DNA of 64,000 nucleotides, from positions 55,895 to 119,894 of the forward strand of contig CANKVU010000017.1 in assembly GCA_947487205.1 (NCBI GenBank), written 5' to 3'. Numbering within the stretch: the stretch's first letter is position 1; each line of letters opens with the position of its first letter. Shown here one piece after another: positions 26,705 through 36,177 of the stretch. The notes beneath the pieces were generated by a model. The model saw only the letters and a program-made list of their open reading frames with translations. It did no database searches and had not been told where the DNA came from. Source of the DNA: an uncultured Paracoccaceae bacterium. GTDB taxonomy: Bacteria > Pseudomonadota > Alphaproteobacteria > Rhodobacterales > Rhodobacteraceae. Both the position numbers and the translations under genes were made by a program.

Positions 26705-28036
26705 ATGGTGAAGAGCAAGAAGACCGCGAAGACCAAGACGATCTGCGTGATCGGTAACGATCCGTTCAACGACGGGTTCATCCGGCAGATTCCCGAGGCG
26801 GAGGAGTGGAGGATCGTCACAGTGCTTGACCACGATGATGTCCAACCGGCGGACGGGAGCATCGATTTCGACGCCCTGTTCGCCCGCGCGCGCGAAGAGA
26901 TCGCCGCCCTCGACCCGCCGGCCGACGCCATCGTCGGCCATCTCGACTTTCCCGTGACCTCGCTCGTCGCCCTCCTCAACCGCGAATTCGGGCTGCGCGG
27001 GGCTTCTCCCGAGGCGGTGGCGCGCTGCGAGCACAAGTACTGGATGCGCGAGATCCAGCGCCGCGTGTTTCCCGAAGCCACGCCCGCCGTCACCCCGATC
27101 AACCCCTTCGATCCGCAGGGCGCGCGGGAGGCCGCGCCGGACTTTCCGTTCTGGCTGAAGCCCGTGAAGGGCCATTCGTCGAAGCTCGGCTTCCTCGTCC
27201 GGGGTCCCGAGGACCTCGACGGGGCGCTGCACGAATGCCGGCTAGTGATCCATCAGCACGGCGAACCGTTCAACCGGTTCCTCGCCCGGCTGGATCCCGA
27301 TTGCGGCGTGCCGCGCGACGTGGACGGCAATTATGCTGTGGCCGAGGAATTGATCTCGGCGCCCCGCCTCTTCACCCTTGAGGGTCTCGTGCATCGCGGC
27401 GAGACGCATGTTGTCGGCGTCGTGGAATCGCTGAAGGGCGGAAAGAGCTCGGTCAGCTTTTCCCGCTACCAGTACCCTTCGGACATCCCGGCCGAAACGG
27501 TGGAGGCGGCGCGCGGCACGGCCGCGGCGCTCCTGTCGGAATTCGAGTTCGACGCAGGCCCGTTCAACGCGGAATTCTTCTGGGACGAAGCCGCGGAGGC
27601 GCTGCGCTTGCTAGAGATCAACCCCCGCCTGTCGAAATCCCACACGCCGCTCTTTCACATCGTTGACGGGGCAAGCCACCACCGGCAGGCCATCCAGCTG
27701 GCCCTGGGACGCAAGCCGAAGATGCCGCAGGGCGGGGGCCACAGCGCCGTCGCCGCGAAGTTCATGATCCGCTCCGAGGAGGCAGACGGGATCGTCAAGG
27801 GTGTGCCGAGCGAAGCGCAATTGGCGGAACTGCGCGCCCTTGTGCCCGATTTCGCCGCGCAGATCCTGGTGCGGGAGGGGCAGCGCCTGTCCGCGCTGGC
27901 CGATCAGGACAGCTATTCCTACGAACTGGCCGATCTCTTCATCGGCGCCGACAGTATCGGCACGATCGAGGATACCTATCTGCGTTGCCGCCACTCCCTC
28001 GATTTCCTGATCAAGCCGATCCCGGAGGAAATGTGA
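26705..28036 (+). CDS. ATP-grasp domain protein
   Basis: A 443-aa soluble ATP-grasp enzyme. A Rossmann-like N-terminal part ('KTICVIGNDPFNDGFIRQIP') is followed by the nucleotide-binding core: lysine-containing 'FPFWLKPVKGHSSKLGFLV', 'YAVAEELISAP', and the Mg-binding 'FNAEFFWDEAAEALRLLEINPRLSKSH' (Glu and Asn ligands). Enzymes of this fold join a carboxylate to an amine or thiol via acyl phosphate. The C-terminal 80 residues are unassigned. The stop overlaps a GTG of the CocE-type hydrolase (GTGA), so the two are made together; the product is unknown. Confidence 0.82.
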   Translation: MVKSKKTAKTKTICVIGNDPFNDGFIRQIPEAEEWRIVTVLDHDDVQPADGSIDFDALFARAREEIAALDPPADAIVGHLDFPVTSLVALLNREFGLRGASPEAVARCEHKYWMREIQRRVFPEATPAVTPINPFDPQGAREAAPDFPFWLKPVKGHSSKLGFLVRGPEDLDGALHECRLVIHQHGEPFNRFLARLDPDCGVPRDVDGNYAVAEELISAPRLFTLEGLVHRGETHVVGVVESLKGGKSSVSFSRYQYPSDIPAETVEAARGTAAALLSEFEFDAGPFNAEFFWDEAAEALRLLEINPRLSKSHTPLFHIVDGASHHRQAIQLALGRKPKMPQGGGHSAVAAKFMIRSEEADGIVKGVPSEAQLAELRALVPDFAAQILVREGQRLSALADQDSYSYELADLFIGADSIGTIEDTYLRCRHSLDFLIKPIPEEM

Positions 28037-30051
28037 CGGAACCGAGCGCCCAGCCCCCGCACGAAATCGCGGTCGAGGAACATGTCCGCATCCCGGTAAC
28101 CGACGGGCTGCACCTGTCAGCCAGGATCTGGCGGCCCCGGCATGGGCGCCCCGTCCCCGCGATCCTCGAATACATCCCCTATCGAAAGCGGTTCGGGACC
28201 CGGGTACGCGACGCCCATACTCACCCCTGGCTGGCCGGTCACGGCTATGCCTGCATAAGGCTCGACATCCGCGGATCGGGAGAGAGCGAGGGCGTACTGC
28301 TCGACGAATACCTGCAAAGCGAGCTCGACGACGGCGTCGCGGCGCTTGAATGGATCGCCGCGCAGGAATGGTGCGACGGTAATATCGGCATGGTCGGCAT
28401 TTCCTGGGGCGGGTTCAACGGGCTGCAGATCGCGGCGATGCAGCCCCCCGCGCTGAAGGCGATCATCACCGTGTCGTCGACCGATGACCGATATTCCGAC
28501 GACATTCACCACATGGGCGGCACGCTTCTGGGCGACAACCTCTCCTGGTCGGGGGTGATGTTCGCCTACAATTCGCTGCCGCCCGATCCCGCCCTGGTGG
28601 GCGATGCCTGGCGGGACATGTGGGCCGAGCGGCTGGAGGCGAACCGCCCCTGGCTGGGCGAATGGCTGCGCCATCAGCGGCGCGACGCCTATTGGCGGCA
28701 CGGATCGGTCTGCGAGGATTACGCCGCGATCCGGATCCCCGTCTTCGCCGTCTCGGGCTGGACCGACGGCTATACCAATTCGGTGTTTCGACTGATGCGG
28801 AACCTGAAGGGGCCGCGAAAAGGTCTGGTTGGGCCATGGGGGCACATCTATCCGCATTTCGGACGCCCCGGCCCCGCCATCGACTTCCTTCCCGAGATGC
28901 TGCGCTGGTGGGACCGCTGGCTGAAGGGGATCGAGACCGGCGTCGAGCAGGACCCACTGATCTGCGCCTGGATGCAAGACAGCGTCCCGCCCAACCCCGA
29001 ATACGACGAGCGTCCCGGGCGCTGGGTGGCCGAGGCGGCCTGGCCGTCGCTGCGCATCCGGCCCCTGGAACTGGTGCTTGCCCCCGACCGGCATCTGGTG
29101 CCGCCGGGCGACACGGTGGAAACGCGGGGCCTCGACGTGCAATCCCCGGTCACCTCGGGGCTCGCCTCTGGCAAGTGGTGCTCCTACGCGAATGCGCCCG
29201 ATCTTGCCGGCGACCAACGCATCGACGACGGCACCGGGCTCGTCTTCCAGACCGCGCCGCTGAAGGACCGGCTGGAGATGCTGGGCGCCCCGGAAGTGCA
29301 CCTGACCCTGTCCTCGGATCGCCCCGTCGCGTTCGTCGCCGTTCGCTTGTCGGCCATGCGGCCCGACCACCGCGTCACGCGGTTGAGCTACGGCCTTCTG
29401 AACCTCACCCATCGCGACAGCCGCCAGCACCCCGAGCCACTGGAGCCTGGACGACGCTATCGCGTGCGGGTGGCGATGAACGACATTGCCGAGGCCGTCC
29501 CGGCCGGCCATCGCCTGCGGCTGACCATCTCCACCGTGTACTGGCCGCTGGCGTGGACCCCGCCCGAGCCGGTGAAGCTGACGGTCCTGACCGGAGAAAG
29601 CCGCCTTATCCTCCCGCAACGGCCGATCCCTGCGGATGACGGTGCGCCCGCCTTCGGCCCCGCCCGGCGCGCGGCGAGCCCGCCATTCACGTCCCTCGCC
29701 CCACCGGACCACCGCTGGCTGGTCAAGCACGACCTCGGAGCGCAGATCTCGGAACTGGAGGTGATCGACGATCGCGGCGTGGTGCGCCATGACGACATCG
29801 ACCTGACGGTGGGCGCGCACGGCGTCGAACGCTACACCGCCCGGCCGGATGATTTCGCTTCCGCCACGGGAGAGGTGGAGTGGCACTATACCCTGTCGCG
29901 CGACACCTGGTCGATCAGCACCCGGACGCGCACGCGACTCACCTCGGACGCCGAGAACTACTACCTCGACGCCGAGCAGGACGCCCATGAGGGCAGCCGC
30001 CGAGTGTCGTCCCGGAACTGGCGTGAAGTGATCCCCCGCGATCACAACTGA
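28033..30051 (+). CDS. CocE/NonD-family (S15-type) serine hydrolase
   Basis: A 672-aa hydrolase of the CocE/X-Pro dipeptidyl-peptidase S15 superfamily. It has the alpha/beta-hydrolase core with oxyanion tyrosine in 'ILEYIPYRKRFG', 'DIRGSGESEG' and nucleophile 'GISWGGFNG' (about 120); a His is expected near 'VGPWGHIYPH'. A C-terminal jelly-roll domain follows ('GNPDLAG'-like region, 'AGHRLRLTISTVYWPLAWTPP'). No signal peptide is seen, so it is cytoplasmic. The start is GTG 28033, overlapping the ATP-grasp stop. It may hydrolyse the ester or amide made by its partner, or a peptide. Confidence 0.88.
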   Translation: MTEPSAQPPHEIAVEEHVRIPVTDGLHLSARIWRPRHGRPVPAILEYIPYRKRFGTRVRDAHTHPWLAGHGYACIRLDIRGSGESEGVLLDEYLQSELDDGVAALEWIAAQEWCDGNIGMVGISWGGFNGLQIAAMQPPALKAIITVSSTDDRYSDDIHHMGGTLLGDNLSWSGVMFAYNSLPPDPALVGDAWRDMWAERLEANRPWLGEWLRHQRRDAYWRHGSVCEDYAAIRIPVFAVSGWTDGYTNSVFRLMRNLKGPRKGLVGPWGHIYPHFGRPGPAIDFLPEMLRWWDRWLKGIETGVEQDPLICAWMQDSVPPNPEYDERPGRWVAEAAWPSLRIRPLELVLAPDRHLVPPGDTVETRGLDVQSPVTSGLASGKWCSYANAPDLAGDQRIDDGTGLVFQTAPLKDRLEMLGAPEVHLTLSSDRPVAFVAVRLSAMRPDHRVTRLSYGLLNLTHRDSRQHPEPLEPGRRYRVRVAMNDIAEAVPAGHRLRLTISTVYWPLAWTPPEPVKLTVLTGESRLILPQRPIPADDGAPAFGPARRAASPPFTSLAPPDHRWLVKHDLGAQISELEVIDDRGVVRHDDIDLTVGAHGVERYTARPDDFASATGEVEWHYTLSRDTWSISTRTRTRLTSDAENYYLDAEQDAHEGSRRVSSRNWREVIPRDHN

Positions 30052-30238
30052 GCGAGAGGTGCACCCGCCGGTTGTTATCCCCACACGCTGCGGCTGAATG
30101 GCGTCCCGATCTGGGCAGGGTTCCGCCAGCGGCGCAGGCGCGGCGCTTGCCGTCCCACCGCCGTCGGCTAACCTGCGCCTTATCCGGACGGAGCGGGCCC
30201 CTGCGCGCGCCGCCGGTCGAAGTGATGGAGTTCCGGAC

Positions 30239-30508
30239 ATGACACGTAAGACCAAGTTCTGCACCGCCGCGGCCTCGGCCGGCCGAGTTGCACCCCTGGC
30301 CGCCGCCGCCCTGGCTCTGCCCGGGATGGCCCAGGCCTATGTGGGACCCGGCGCAGGGTTGACGGCGATCGGGACGATGCTGGCGCTCGCCGCCGCGCTC
30401 GTCCTCGCCGTGGTCGGATTCGTGTGGTATCCGGTCAAGCGCCTGCTGCGTCGGCGAAACGCGGCGTCGGGCAAGGGATCGTCGGTCGCCGAGCAAGCCG
30501 GGGAATGA
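30239..30508 (+). CDS. Small secreted/membrane protein ahead of sulfotransferase
   Basis: An 89-aa protein with a signal-like N terminus ('RVAPLAAAALALPGMAQAYV', possible cleavage after AQA). A glycine motif 'YVGPGAGLTAIGTMLALAAALVLAVVGFVWYPVKR' forms a membrane helix, followed by a basic cytoplasmic tail RRRN. The 'YVGPGAG' start of the mature part is seen in small envelope proteins of unknown function. The stop overlaps the sulfotransferase ATG (ATGA), suggesting an anchor or partner role. Confidence 0.68.
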   Translation: MTRKTKFCTAAASAGRVAPLAAAALALPGMAQAYVGPGAGLTAIGTMLALAAALVLAVVGFVWYPVKRLLRRRNAASGKGSSVAEQAGE

Positions 30509-31992
30509 GCCTCGTCGCCCTGGCGCTGGGGCTTCTGGCCTTCGTCGCCATCCTGCACGCGTTCCGCGCGCCACAGGTTGCCTCGCGCATCGTCTCCACC
30601 GCGCAAGACTCGATCGGGGTCATGGCCGATGCCGACCTTTCGGAGGAAGAGAAGGAGCGCCGCATCCGGGCGGCCTCCCTGCGCCTGTTCGGTGCCTTCT
30701 TCACCATTGCGGGGATCGGGCTGGCCGCGCTGGCGGCGCCCGCGGTGATCCTGTGGGTGGGCGCGCGACTCGGCCTTTACGATCTGGAGGGGGCGATCTC
30801 CGTCGCGACCGGCTGGCCGTTCCTCGCCACTTCCACCCTCGCGGCGATCGCGATCTGGGTCTTGCTGGCGCGACGCGACGCCCCGAACGCCACCGCTCCC
30901 GGGTCGGACGAGGTGCCCTATTCAGCGCTCGACAAGGCGCTTCATGCCTATGCTTTCGCCTCGCCACGGCGACAGCGCCGGCTTGGCGAAATTGAAAGCC
31001 GGATCTATCGCCGGCGCATCGACATGGACCGCGCCACGCGCCCCGTCTTCGTCACGTCGCTGCCTCGCGCAGGCACCACGATCCTGCTCAACGCCTTGTC
31101 AGACCTGCCGGAATTCGCCTCGGCCACGTATCGGCACATGCCGTTCACGCTCTCTCCGCTCCTCTGGGGTGGCTTTTCGGGTGCGTTCCGCAAGGCCGGC
31201 GAACGGTCCGAACGCGCCCACGGCGACGGCATCGAGGTGGATTTCGACAGCCCCGAGGCCTTCGAGGAAATGCTCTGGATGGCCTTCTGGCCAGGCCATT
31301 ATACGCTGGACCGCATTCTGCCATGGTCGGCCAGAGACCGATCCGCCGAATTCGAGCGGTTCTTTCGCACGCACATGGCCAAGATCGTGTCCACGAAGGG
31401 CGGGGCCACGCGCTACCTGTCCAAGAACAACGCCAACGTGGCGCGGCTCGACCTGCTCGGCACGGCTTTTCCGGACGCCGTCACGCTGATCCCTTTGCGC
31501 GACCCGCGCGCACAGGTGGCCTCGCTCCTGCGCCAGCATACGCGGTTCTCGCGCCTCCATGCACGCGAGCCCTTCGCGCGGCAATACATGGAGGGGCTCG
31601 GCCATTTCGAGTTCGGCGGCGCATTGAAACCCATCGCGTTCGAGGGGTTCGACGAAGATCCGGCCGCAGCCGGGACGGCGGATTTCTGGTTGCGCTACTG
31701 GATCGCCGCCTACGAGACGGTGCTCGACAGCGCGGGAGCGGGGGCGGTCATCGTCGACCACGACGCGCTCTGCCACGATCCCGCGCGCCACCTGCCTTTG
31801 GTAGCCGAGGCGGTCGGCAGCGCCGCCCCCGACCGGCTTTCCGCGATGGCCGGCCGGTTTCGCCCACCCGCCGCGGCGCCGGACCTGCCGGGGGCCAGCC
31901 CCGCCCTTCTCGCCCGGGCCGGCGAGATGCATGCCGCGCTCGGCCGCCGTGCCCTCCGCCCCGAGGCGCGTTCCGGGAGGGTCTCGGCATGA
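30505..31992 (+). CDS. Membrane-anchored sulfotransferase-family protein
   Basis: A 495-aa protein with two N-terminal membrane segments ('SLVALALGLLAFVAILHAF' and 'LFGAFFTIAGIGLAALAAPAVILW', with another hydrophobic patch to about 130). A cytoplasmic sulfotransferase domain follows, with the 5' PAPS loop 'VFVTSLPRAGTTILLNALS' and the 3'-phosphate region 'DAVTLIPLRDPRAQVASLLRQ'. Such enzymes move sulfate from PAPS to carbohydrates, peptides or lipids. It is coupled to the small membrane protein before it and to the ASST-family gene after it (both ATGA). Confidence 0.82.
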   Translation: MSLVALALGLLAFVAILHAFRAPQVASRIVSTAQDSIGVMADADLSEEEKERRIRAASLRLFGAFFTIAGIGLAALAAPAVILWVGARLGLYDLEGAISVATGWPFLATSTLAAIAIWVLLARRDAPNATAPGSDEVPYSALDKALHAYAFASPRRQRRLGEIESRIYRRRIDMDRATRPVFVTSLPRAGTTILLNALSDLPEFASATYRHMPFTLSPLLWGGFSGAFRKAGERSERAHGDGIEVDFDSPEAFEEMLWMAFWPGHYTLDRILPWSARDRSAEFERFFRTHMAKIVSTKGGATRYLSKNNANVARLDLLGTAFPDAVTLIPLRDPRAQVASLLRQHTRFSRLHAREPFARQYMEGLGHFEFGGALKPIAFEGFDEDPAAAGTADFWLRYWIAAYETVLDSAGAGAVIVDHDALCHDPARHLPLVAEAVGSAAPDRLSAMAGRFRPPAAAPDLPGASPALLARAGEMHAALGRRALRPEARSGRVSA

Positions 31993-33305
31993 GGCGCGGC
32001 ACCTCCGACCGGCTGGCGCTCGGCGGCTACATCGCCTCGATTGCGGTGATCTGCGTGGTCTACGGCACGGTGTCGTCGTGGTGGGGTTGGTTCCCCGCCC
32101 CGCAGCTCGGCCTGGCACACCGCACGATGCTGGAGCTAAAGGCGAATTGGCGCAACGACTTGGCGCTGGAACCCACGCGCCACCTTGTCGCCCCTGACGA
32201 CAGTGGAGCCGCACCCGACCCCGACCGCGGCTTCGCGTTGCTGGCCCCCGAACGGGTGGCGCCGGGCTATGTCCTCGTCGCCGGTCTGAGCGATGACCAG
32301 GAGACATCCGTTCACGTGGTCCGGCTCTTCGACGCCGCCGGCGACGAGTTGCATCGCTGGCCCATCCGCTACGGTCTGCTCGACACCGAACGCAAGCCGC
32401 AGAACGTGATGCTGCACGGCATGGAGGTGTTCCCCGACGGATCGCTCGTGGTGACCTTCGACAGCGGCAGCGCCGTCGCGCGGATCGATGCCTGCGGCGA
32501 GCCGATGTGGTCCCGGTCCGGCAAATACCATCATTCCATGACCAACGACGGACAGGGACGCCTTCTGACTTGGCGCGACGAGGTGGTGGTTTGGCTCGAC
32601 CCCGAGACGGGCGAAGAAGTCCACACGCTGGATCTGAAAACCATAATCAACGCGCAGGACGGGTTGCAGCAGGGGTATTTCGACATTCGCACCCGTACGC
32701 CCGAGATCGCCGGGCGGGACCTGGCCTATCTGGAGGACCCGTTCCACCCCAACGACGCCGAGGCGCTTACCCCCGCCATGGCCGACGCCTTCCCGATGTT
32801 CAAGGCGGGCGACGTGCTGATCAGCCTGCGGGAGCTGAATCTCATCGCGGTGGTCGATCCGGAGGACGGGACCATGAAATGGTGGCGCCACGGCCCCTGG
32901 ATGAAGCAGCATGATCCCGATTTCCAGCCTGACGGGACGATCACCGTCTTCGATAATGGCACCGGGACCGGCGGTTCCAAGATTCGTCGGATCGACCCCG
33001 CCGACGACAGCCTGTCCGTTGATTACGCGGGGAGCACGAACGCGCCCTTCTACACCTGGCGGCGCGGCAAGCATCAGATCCTGCCGAACGGCAACCTCCT
33101 GCTGACCGAGGCCGAGCACGGACGCGTTTTCGAGGCGGCTCCGGACGGCGAGATCGTGTGGGATCGCCACATGGCCTGGGATGCGGAGTTGAACCTGATC
33201 GTGACGGAGGCGCGTCATGTCGATCCCGATTTCTTCGACGGCGGGCCGCCGACCTGCGTGACGGAGATCTCGTCAGACGCGCCGGACGCCGCGCCGAGCC
33301 TCTGA
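31989..33305 (+). CDS. Arylsulfotransferase (ASST)-family membrane protein
   Basis: A 438-aa protein with an N-terminal anchor ('LALGGYIASIAVICVVYGTV') and a beta-propeller of the arylsulfotransferase family: 'NVMLHGMEVFPDGSLVVTFD', 'KYHHSMTNDGQGRLLTW', 'HQILPNGNLLLTEAEHGRVFE'. Conserved histidines (in LHGME and YHHSM) match the catalytic and substrate-binding positions of the PAPS-independent ASST group. The domain is probably periplasmic. Being coupled to a PAPS-type sulfotransferase, it may act on the same sulfated compound; the substrate is unknown. Confidence 0.82.
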   Translation: MRRGTSDRLALGGYIASIAVICVVYGTVSSWWGWFPAPQLGLAHRTMLELKANWRNDLALEPTRHLVAPDDSGAAPDPDRGFALLAPERVAPGYVLVAGLSDDQETSVHVVRLFDAAGDELHRWPIRYGLLDTERKPQNVMLHGMEVFPDGSLVVTFDSGSAVARIDACGEPMWSRSGKYHHSMTNDGQGRLLTWRDEVVVWLDPETGEEVHTLDLKTIINAQDGLQQGYFDIRTRTPEIAGRDLAYLEDPFHPNDAEALTPAMADAFPMFKAGDVLISLRELNLIAVVDPEDGTMKWWRHGPWMKQHDPDFQPDGTITVFDNGTGTGGSKIRRIDPADDSLSVDYAGSTNAPFYTWRRGKHQILPNGNLLLTEAEHGRVFEAAPDGEIVWDRHMAWDAELNLIVTEARHVDPDFFDGGPPTCVTEISSDAPDAAPSL

Positions 33306-34091
33306 CACCGCCCGTCGCCGGGCCCGGTCGTCGCACCGTTGCTGCGATTGCCCACTGGCCCGACCGTCCACACCTATCACCCCGTCCGGACGGCCCCATG
33401 ACGCGCGGGCCCTCCATCGGCATCGATCCCCACTCCCGGACACGCTGCGCGCGAGTTCACCTGTTTTAGGCCAGGCCGGGATCAGACATGGTCCGCCAAC
33501 CGGGATGTCAGCCGGTAAGGCCATAAACCCTCTTGGCTATCTGAGGCACCGCGGGCACGCAGCGCACGACGCCCCACCCGCAAGACAGAGCGCGGAAGGC
33601 TCTAAGACGATTTAAATTGAAGCTTTGCAGTCGATGCTCCCGCCCACGGATCCTGACGGCGTCATCTATGCCGTGATCGATCTGGAGGAGCACGCGGTGG
33701 GCGCAGCGATGAGGACGAGGAAGCGCGTGCTGAAAACCAATTTCAGGAAAGAAAACTTCCAAGTTTCTCCTTAGAGCGGGACGGTTTGCTCGCATCAAGC
33801 TTCATCTCGGACGTGACTGGCCTCGCTCCTGTCCGCTTCGGCTACCTTCATGGTGCCGACGATGACGCTCCATCATGGGGCCAAACGGGCAATGCACCGC
33901 GAGCGCTGCCCGTCTAGGTGCGCCCGAAGCGGCCCCTGGAATGTATCGGTATGATCGAGCCACCGGGCCGAGCCGGACTGCACACGCCGCTCACCGCGAG
34001 ACGCGGCTGAGATCGTGGACTTCGCAAAATTGAGGAAGGCTCAATGACGCCGAGAACACCTCGCAGGATGTCAGCAAGGCTCTGAATCATA
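33306..34091. other. Gene-poor stretch next to tRNA-Val
   Basis: About 785 bp with no supported gene. A locally AT-richer patch (about 33600-33780, 'tttaaattgaagctttgc') holds a 46-codon plus-strand ORF (33634-33774, 'MLPPTDPDGVIYAVIDLEE...') and an opposing 96-codon track ORF, neither recognisable. Composition differs from the dense coding around it. Together with the ruined gene beyond the tRNA, this suggests a decayed insertion. Confidence 0.5.
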
Positions 34092-34166
34092 TGGTGGGCG
34101 GTACTGGGATCGAACCAGTGACCCCTTCGGTGTGAACGAAGTGCTCTACCGCTGAGCTAACCGCCC
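34092..34166 (-). tRNA. tRNA-Val (anticodon CAC)
   Basis: Minus strand: acceptor GGGCGGT pairs with ACCGCCC, D-arm GCTC..GAGC, anticodon stem CTTCG/CGAAG with loop TTCACAC (anticodon CAC), and T-arm GGTTCGATCC. Discriminator A and CCA are encoded at 34095-34092. It decodes GUG. Confidence 0.96.
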
Positions 34167-34404
34167 GGTGACGGCTCGTTTAGCCGCGACGTCCGGGTTC
34201 TGCAAGGCCCTGTGTCAGGCGAATTGAACGTCCCGCGCAAGGATCACCTTCGTATTGGATCCTCTGCCCAGGGGGTCTGCCGGACGGCCCTGATCCCGAG
34301 ACGCGGAACAGGTATCGTGGCTCGAAATCTTGCTTGGTGGCCCCGCGAAAAATCTCACCCTCGTCGACTTACCGGTTCTGCCCTGCCTTTTGCGACGCGG
34401 GAAC

Positions 34405-35225
34405 TGGATGCGACCCCGCGCATCGCGGTCATTTCTGCCTTGGCTCGTGAACGGACACTGCTTCAGCAGAATGCGGAGGTGCACGCAGTCTACCGGCTCA
34501 CCGACCACGATTATCTCACCGGGCGAATCGTGGATCGCGATGTTCTGCTGGTCCTGTCCAGCATGTCGATGGCGGCGATGATTACCTGGATAGCGCTCGA
34601 AAGGTTCGACGTGACGGCGCTCGTGCTTTCCAGGATTGCCGGAGGCGTCGATCTTGCACACGACATAGGTGACGTAATCGTGGCCGCGCAACGGGGTCAA
34701 TATCTCCGACGCGATCATGGCGCGGGAAACCGAGGAAGGCTTCTCTATCCCTACCTAGACGGTGCCGGACTTTCCCAGCTTCGGGAGGAGATTCGTCCGC
34801 AATCAGGAGGTATCACACAAGGGATCGGATCGTGTTGAAGAACGGTGCCGGTTCCCGGTCGATCGCAGACTTCGGGCGACCTCGCGGCCCGTTGCAGACG
34901 GGATCTCGCTGCCCCGCTGCACCTCGGGCGAGTAGTGCAGGTCGGAACATCGCAAGGTCATCCTGAACGAGAGCGGCGTTTCCGGCGCGGCGTTCGTCAA
35001 CAACGGCCATCAGAGGGAATAGGTGCTCGACGCGTTCGATGCCCGCGCCTTCGACATGGAAAGCGTGGCGGTCGCTCGTATCACTGACGCCATCAGCGTT
35101 TCGTTCACCGCCTTCAGCGGCTTGGCGGGCAAGGGCAGGCGGGTCAAAGAAGTGGAGACCAGCATGGGCCTCGAAGCCGCGAACAGCGCTATCATTTTGC
35201 GGACATTCCTGTCCGGATTGCAACG
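34405..35225 (+). pseudogene. Ruined MTA/SAH nucleosidase-like (nucleoside phosphorylase family) gene
   Basis: Pieces of one phosphorylase-family protein can be read in order. 'PRIAVISALARERTLLQQ', 'LVLSRIAGGVDLAHDIGDVIV' and 'GQYL' lie in one frame. After a frameshift near 34705 come 'MARETEEGFSIPT', a TAG (about 34756), 'FPSFGRRFVRNQEV', a second TAG (about 34933), 'LNESGVSGAAFVNNG', a third TAG (about 35020), then 'AFDMESVAVARITDAISV'. These match the substrate loop (SGVSGAAFVNN) and the ribose-binding DMES motif of 5'-methylthioadenosine/SAH-nucleosidase-like proteins. One frameshift and three stops make it non-functional. Confidence 0.85.
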
Positions 35226-35292
35226 TGGACCCATTTTATCCTACTTTTCAGGGGCCTTGCCGTCCAACCGTAATGTAAAACTAGAACTCCGA

Positions 35293-36177
35293 TTATGGTG
35301 CGACGGGCGGGGTTCTGATTTTCTTGCGCGCCTCGCGGATCGAGATCGCCACGACGGAACCGATGATGATCGCACCACCGGCGAGGACAAAAGCGTCCAC
35401 CGATTCTCCGAAGAGTGCCCAGCCGAGCAGCGTTGCCCAGACGAGTTGAAGGAACGTCACGGGCTGCGTGACGGTGATCGGCGCGCATTTGAAGGCGAGC
35501 GTCATCGTGAAATGCCCGGTCGTGGCGAGGGTGGCGACCAGGAACAGCCAAGCGACCTCTTCCCATGTCGGCCAGACCCAGACGGCCACGGCGAAGGGGG
35601 CGAGCGCCACCGTCACCCAGATCGACAGCATTGCAACCACGACCGTGGGCGGGACCTCGTCCGACATCACCTTGGCGATCAGGTAGGAACACGCAAAGAG
35701 GATCGCCGTCCCCATCATCGCCAGGTGGCCGGGCGACACCTCCCGAAAGCCGGGGCGCAGGATGAGGAGGACGCCCGCGAGCGCGACCAGAATCGCGGTG
35801 ATCCTGGGCCAGGAAATGCGCTCGCCCAGAAACAGGGCCGCCCCGAGGCTGACATAGACGGGAGAAAGGTAGTTCAGCGCCGTCACCTCCGCGATCGGGA
35901 TCTGGGTCATGGCGAAGAACCAGAGAATGACACCGACACCGTGAAGGGCACCACGGACGACGAAGAATCCGAGCCGGCGGCGGTTACGGAAGCCGTCCAA
36001 GACCGGACGCGCGAGCGGCAGCAGAAAGACCAAACCGAGCAGGTAGCGCAGGAAGGCGGCTTCGGGCGCGGGAACCCGGTCGCCGAGATGCTTTACGCCG
36101 GCCGTGACGGCGACGAACATCATGCCGGTCACGAGCATCCACCAGGCGCCGGCGATGGGGCGTGCGGGGCGGATCAC
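35293..36177 (-). CDS. EamA/DMT-family transporter
   Basis: A 294-aa inner-membrane transporter with ten predicted helices in two EamA repeats ('PEAAFLRYLLGLVFLLPLARP' first half, 'SYLIAKVMSDEVPPTVVVAML' second half) and the typical 'LNYLSPVYVSLGAALFLGERIS' signature. It starts at GTG 36177, overlapping the stop of the LysE-type exporter gene (GTGA). The family includes metabolite and amino-acid exporters; pairing with a LysE-type exporter fits efflux, but the substrate cannot be named. Confidence 0.88.
   Translation of the reverse strand: MIRPARPIAGAWWMLVTGMMFVAVTAGVKHLGDRVPAPEAAFLRYLLGLVFLLPLARPVLDGFRNRRRLGFFVVRGALHGVGVILWFFAMTQIPIAEVTALNYLSPVYVSLGAALFLGERISWPRITAILVALAGVLLILRPGFREVSPGHLAMMGTAILFACSYLIAKVMSDEVPPTVVVAMLSIWVTVALAPFAVAVWVWPTWEEVAWLFLVATLATTGHFTMTLAFKCAPITVTQPVTFLQLVWATLLGWALFGESVDAFVLAGGAIIIGSVVAISIREARKKIRTPPVAP

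Noticed and set aside
28117-30264. 715-aa minus-strand ORF
   Set aside because: Antisense shadow of the CocE-type hydrolase; no recognisable domain.
33508-33798. 96-aa minus-strand ORF as a transposase remnant
   Set aside because: It briefly looked IS-like, but I could find no transposase motif or terminal repeat.
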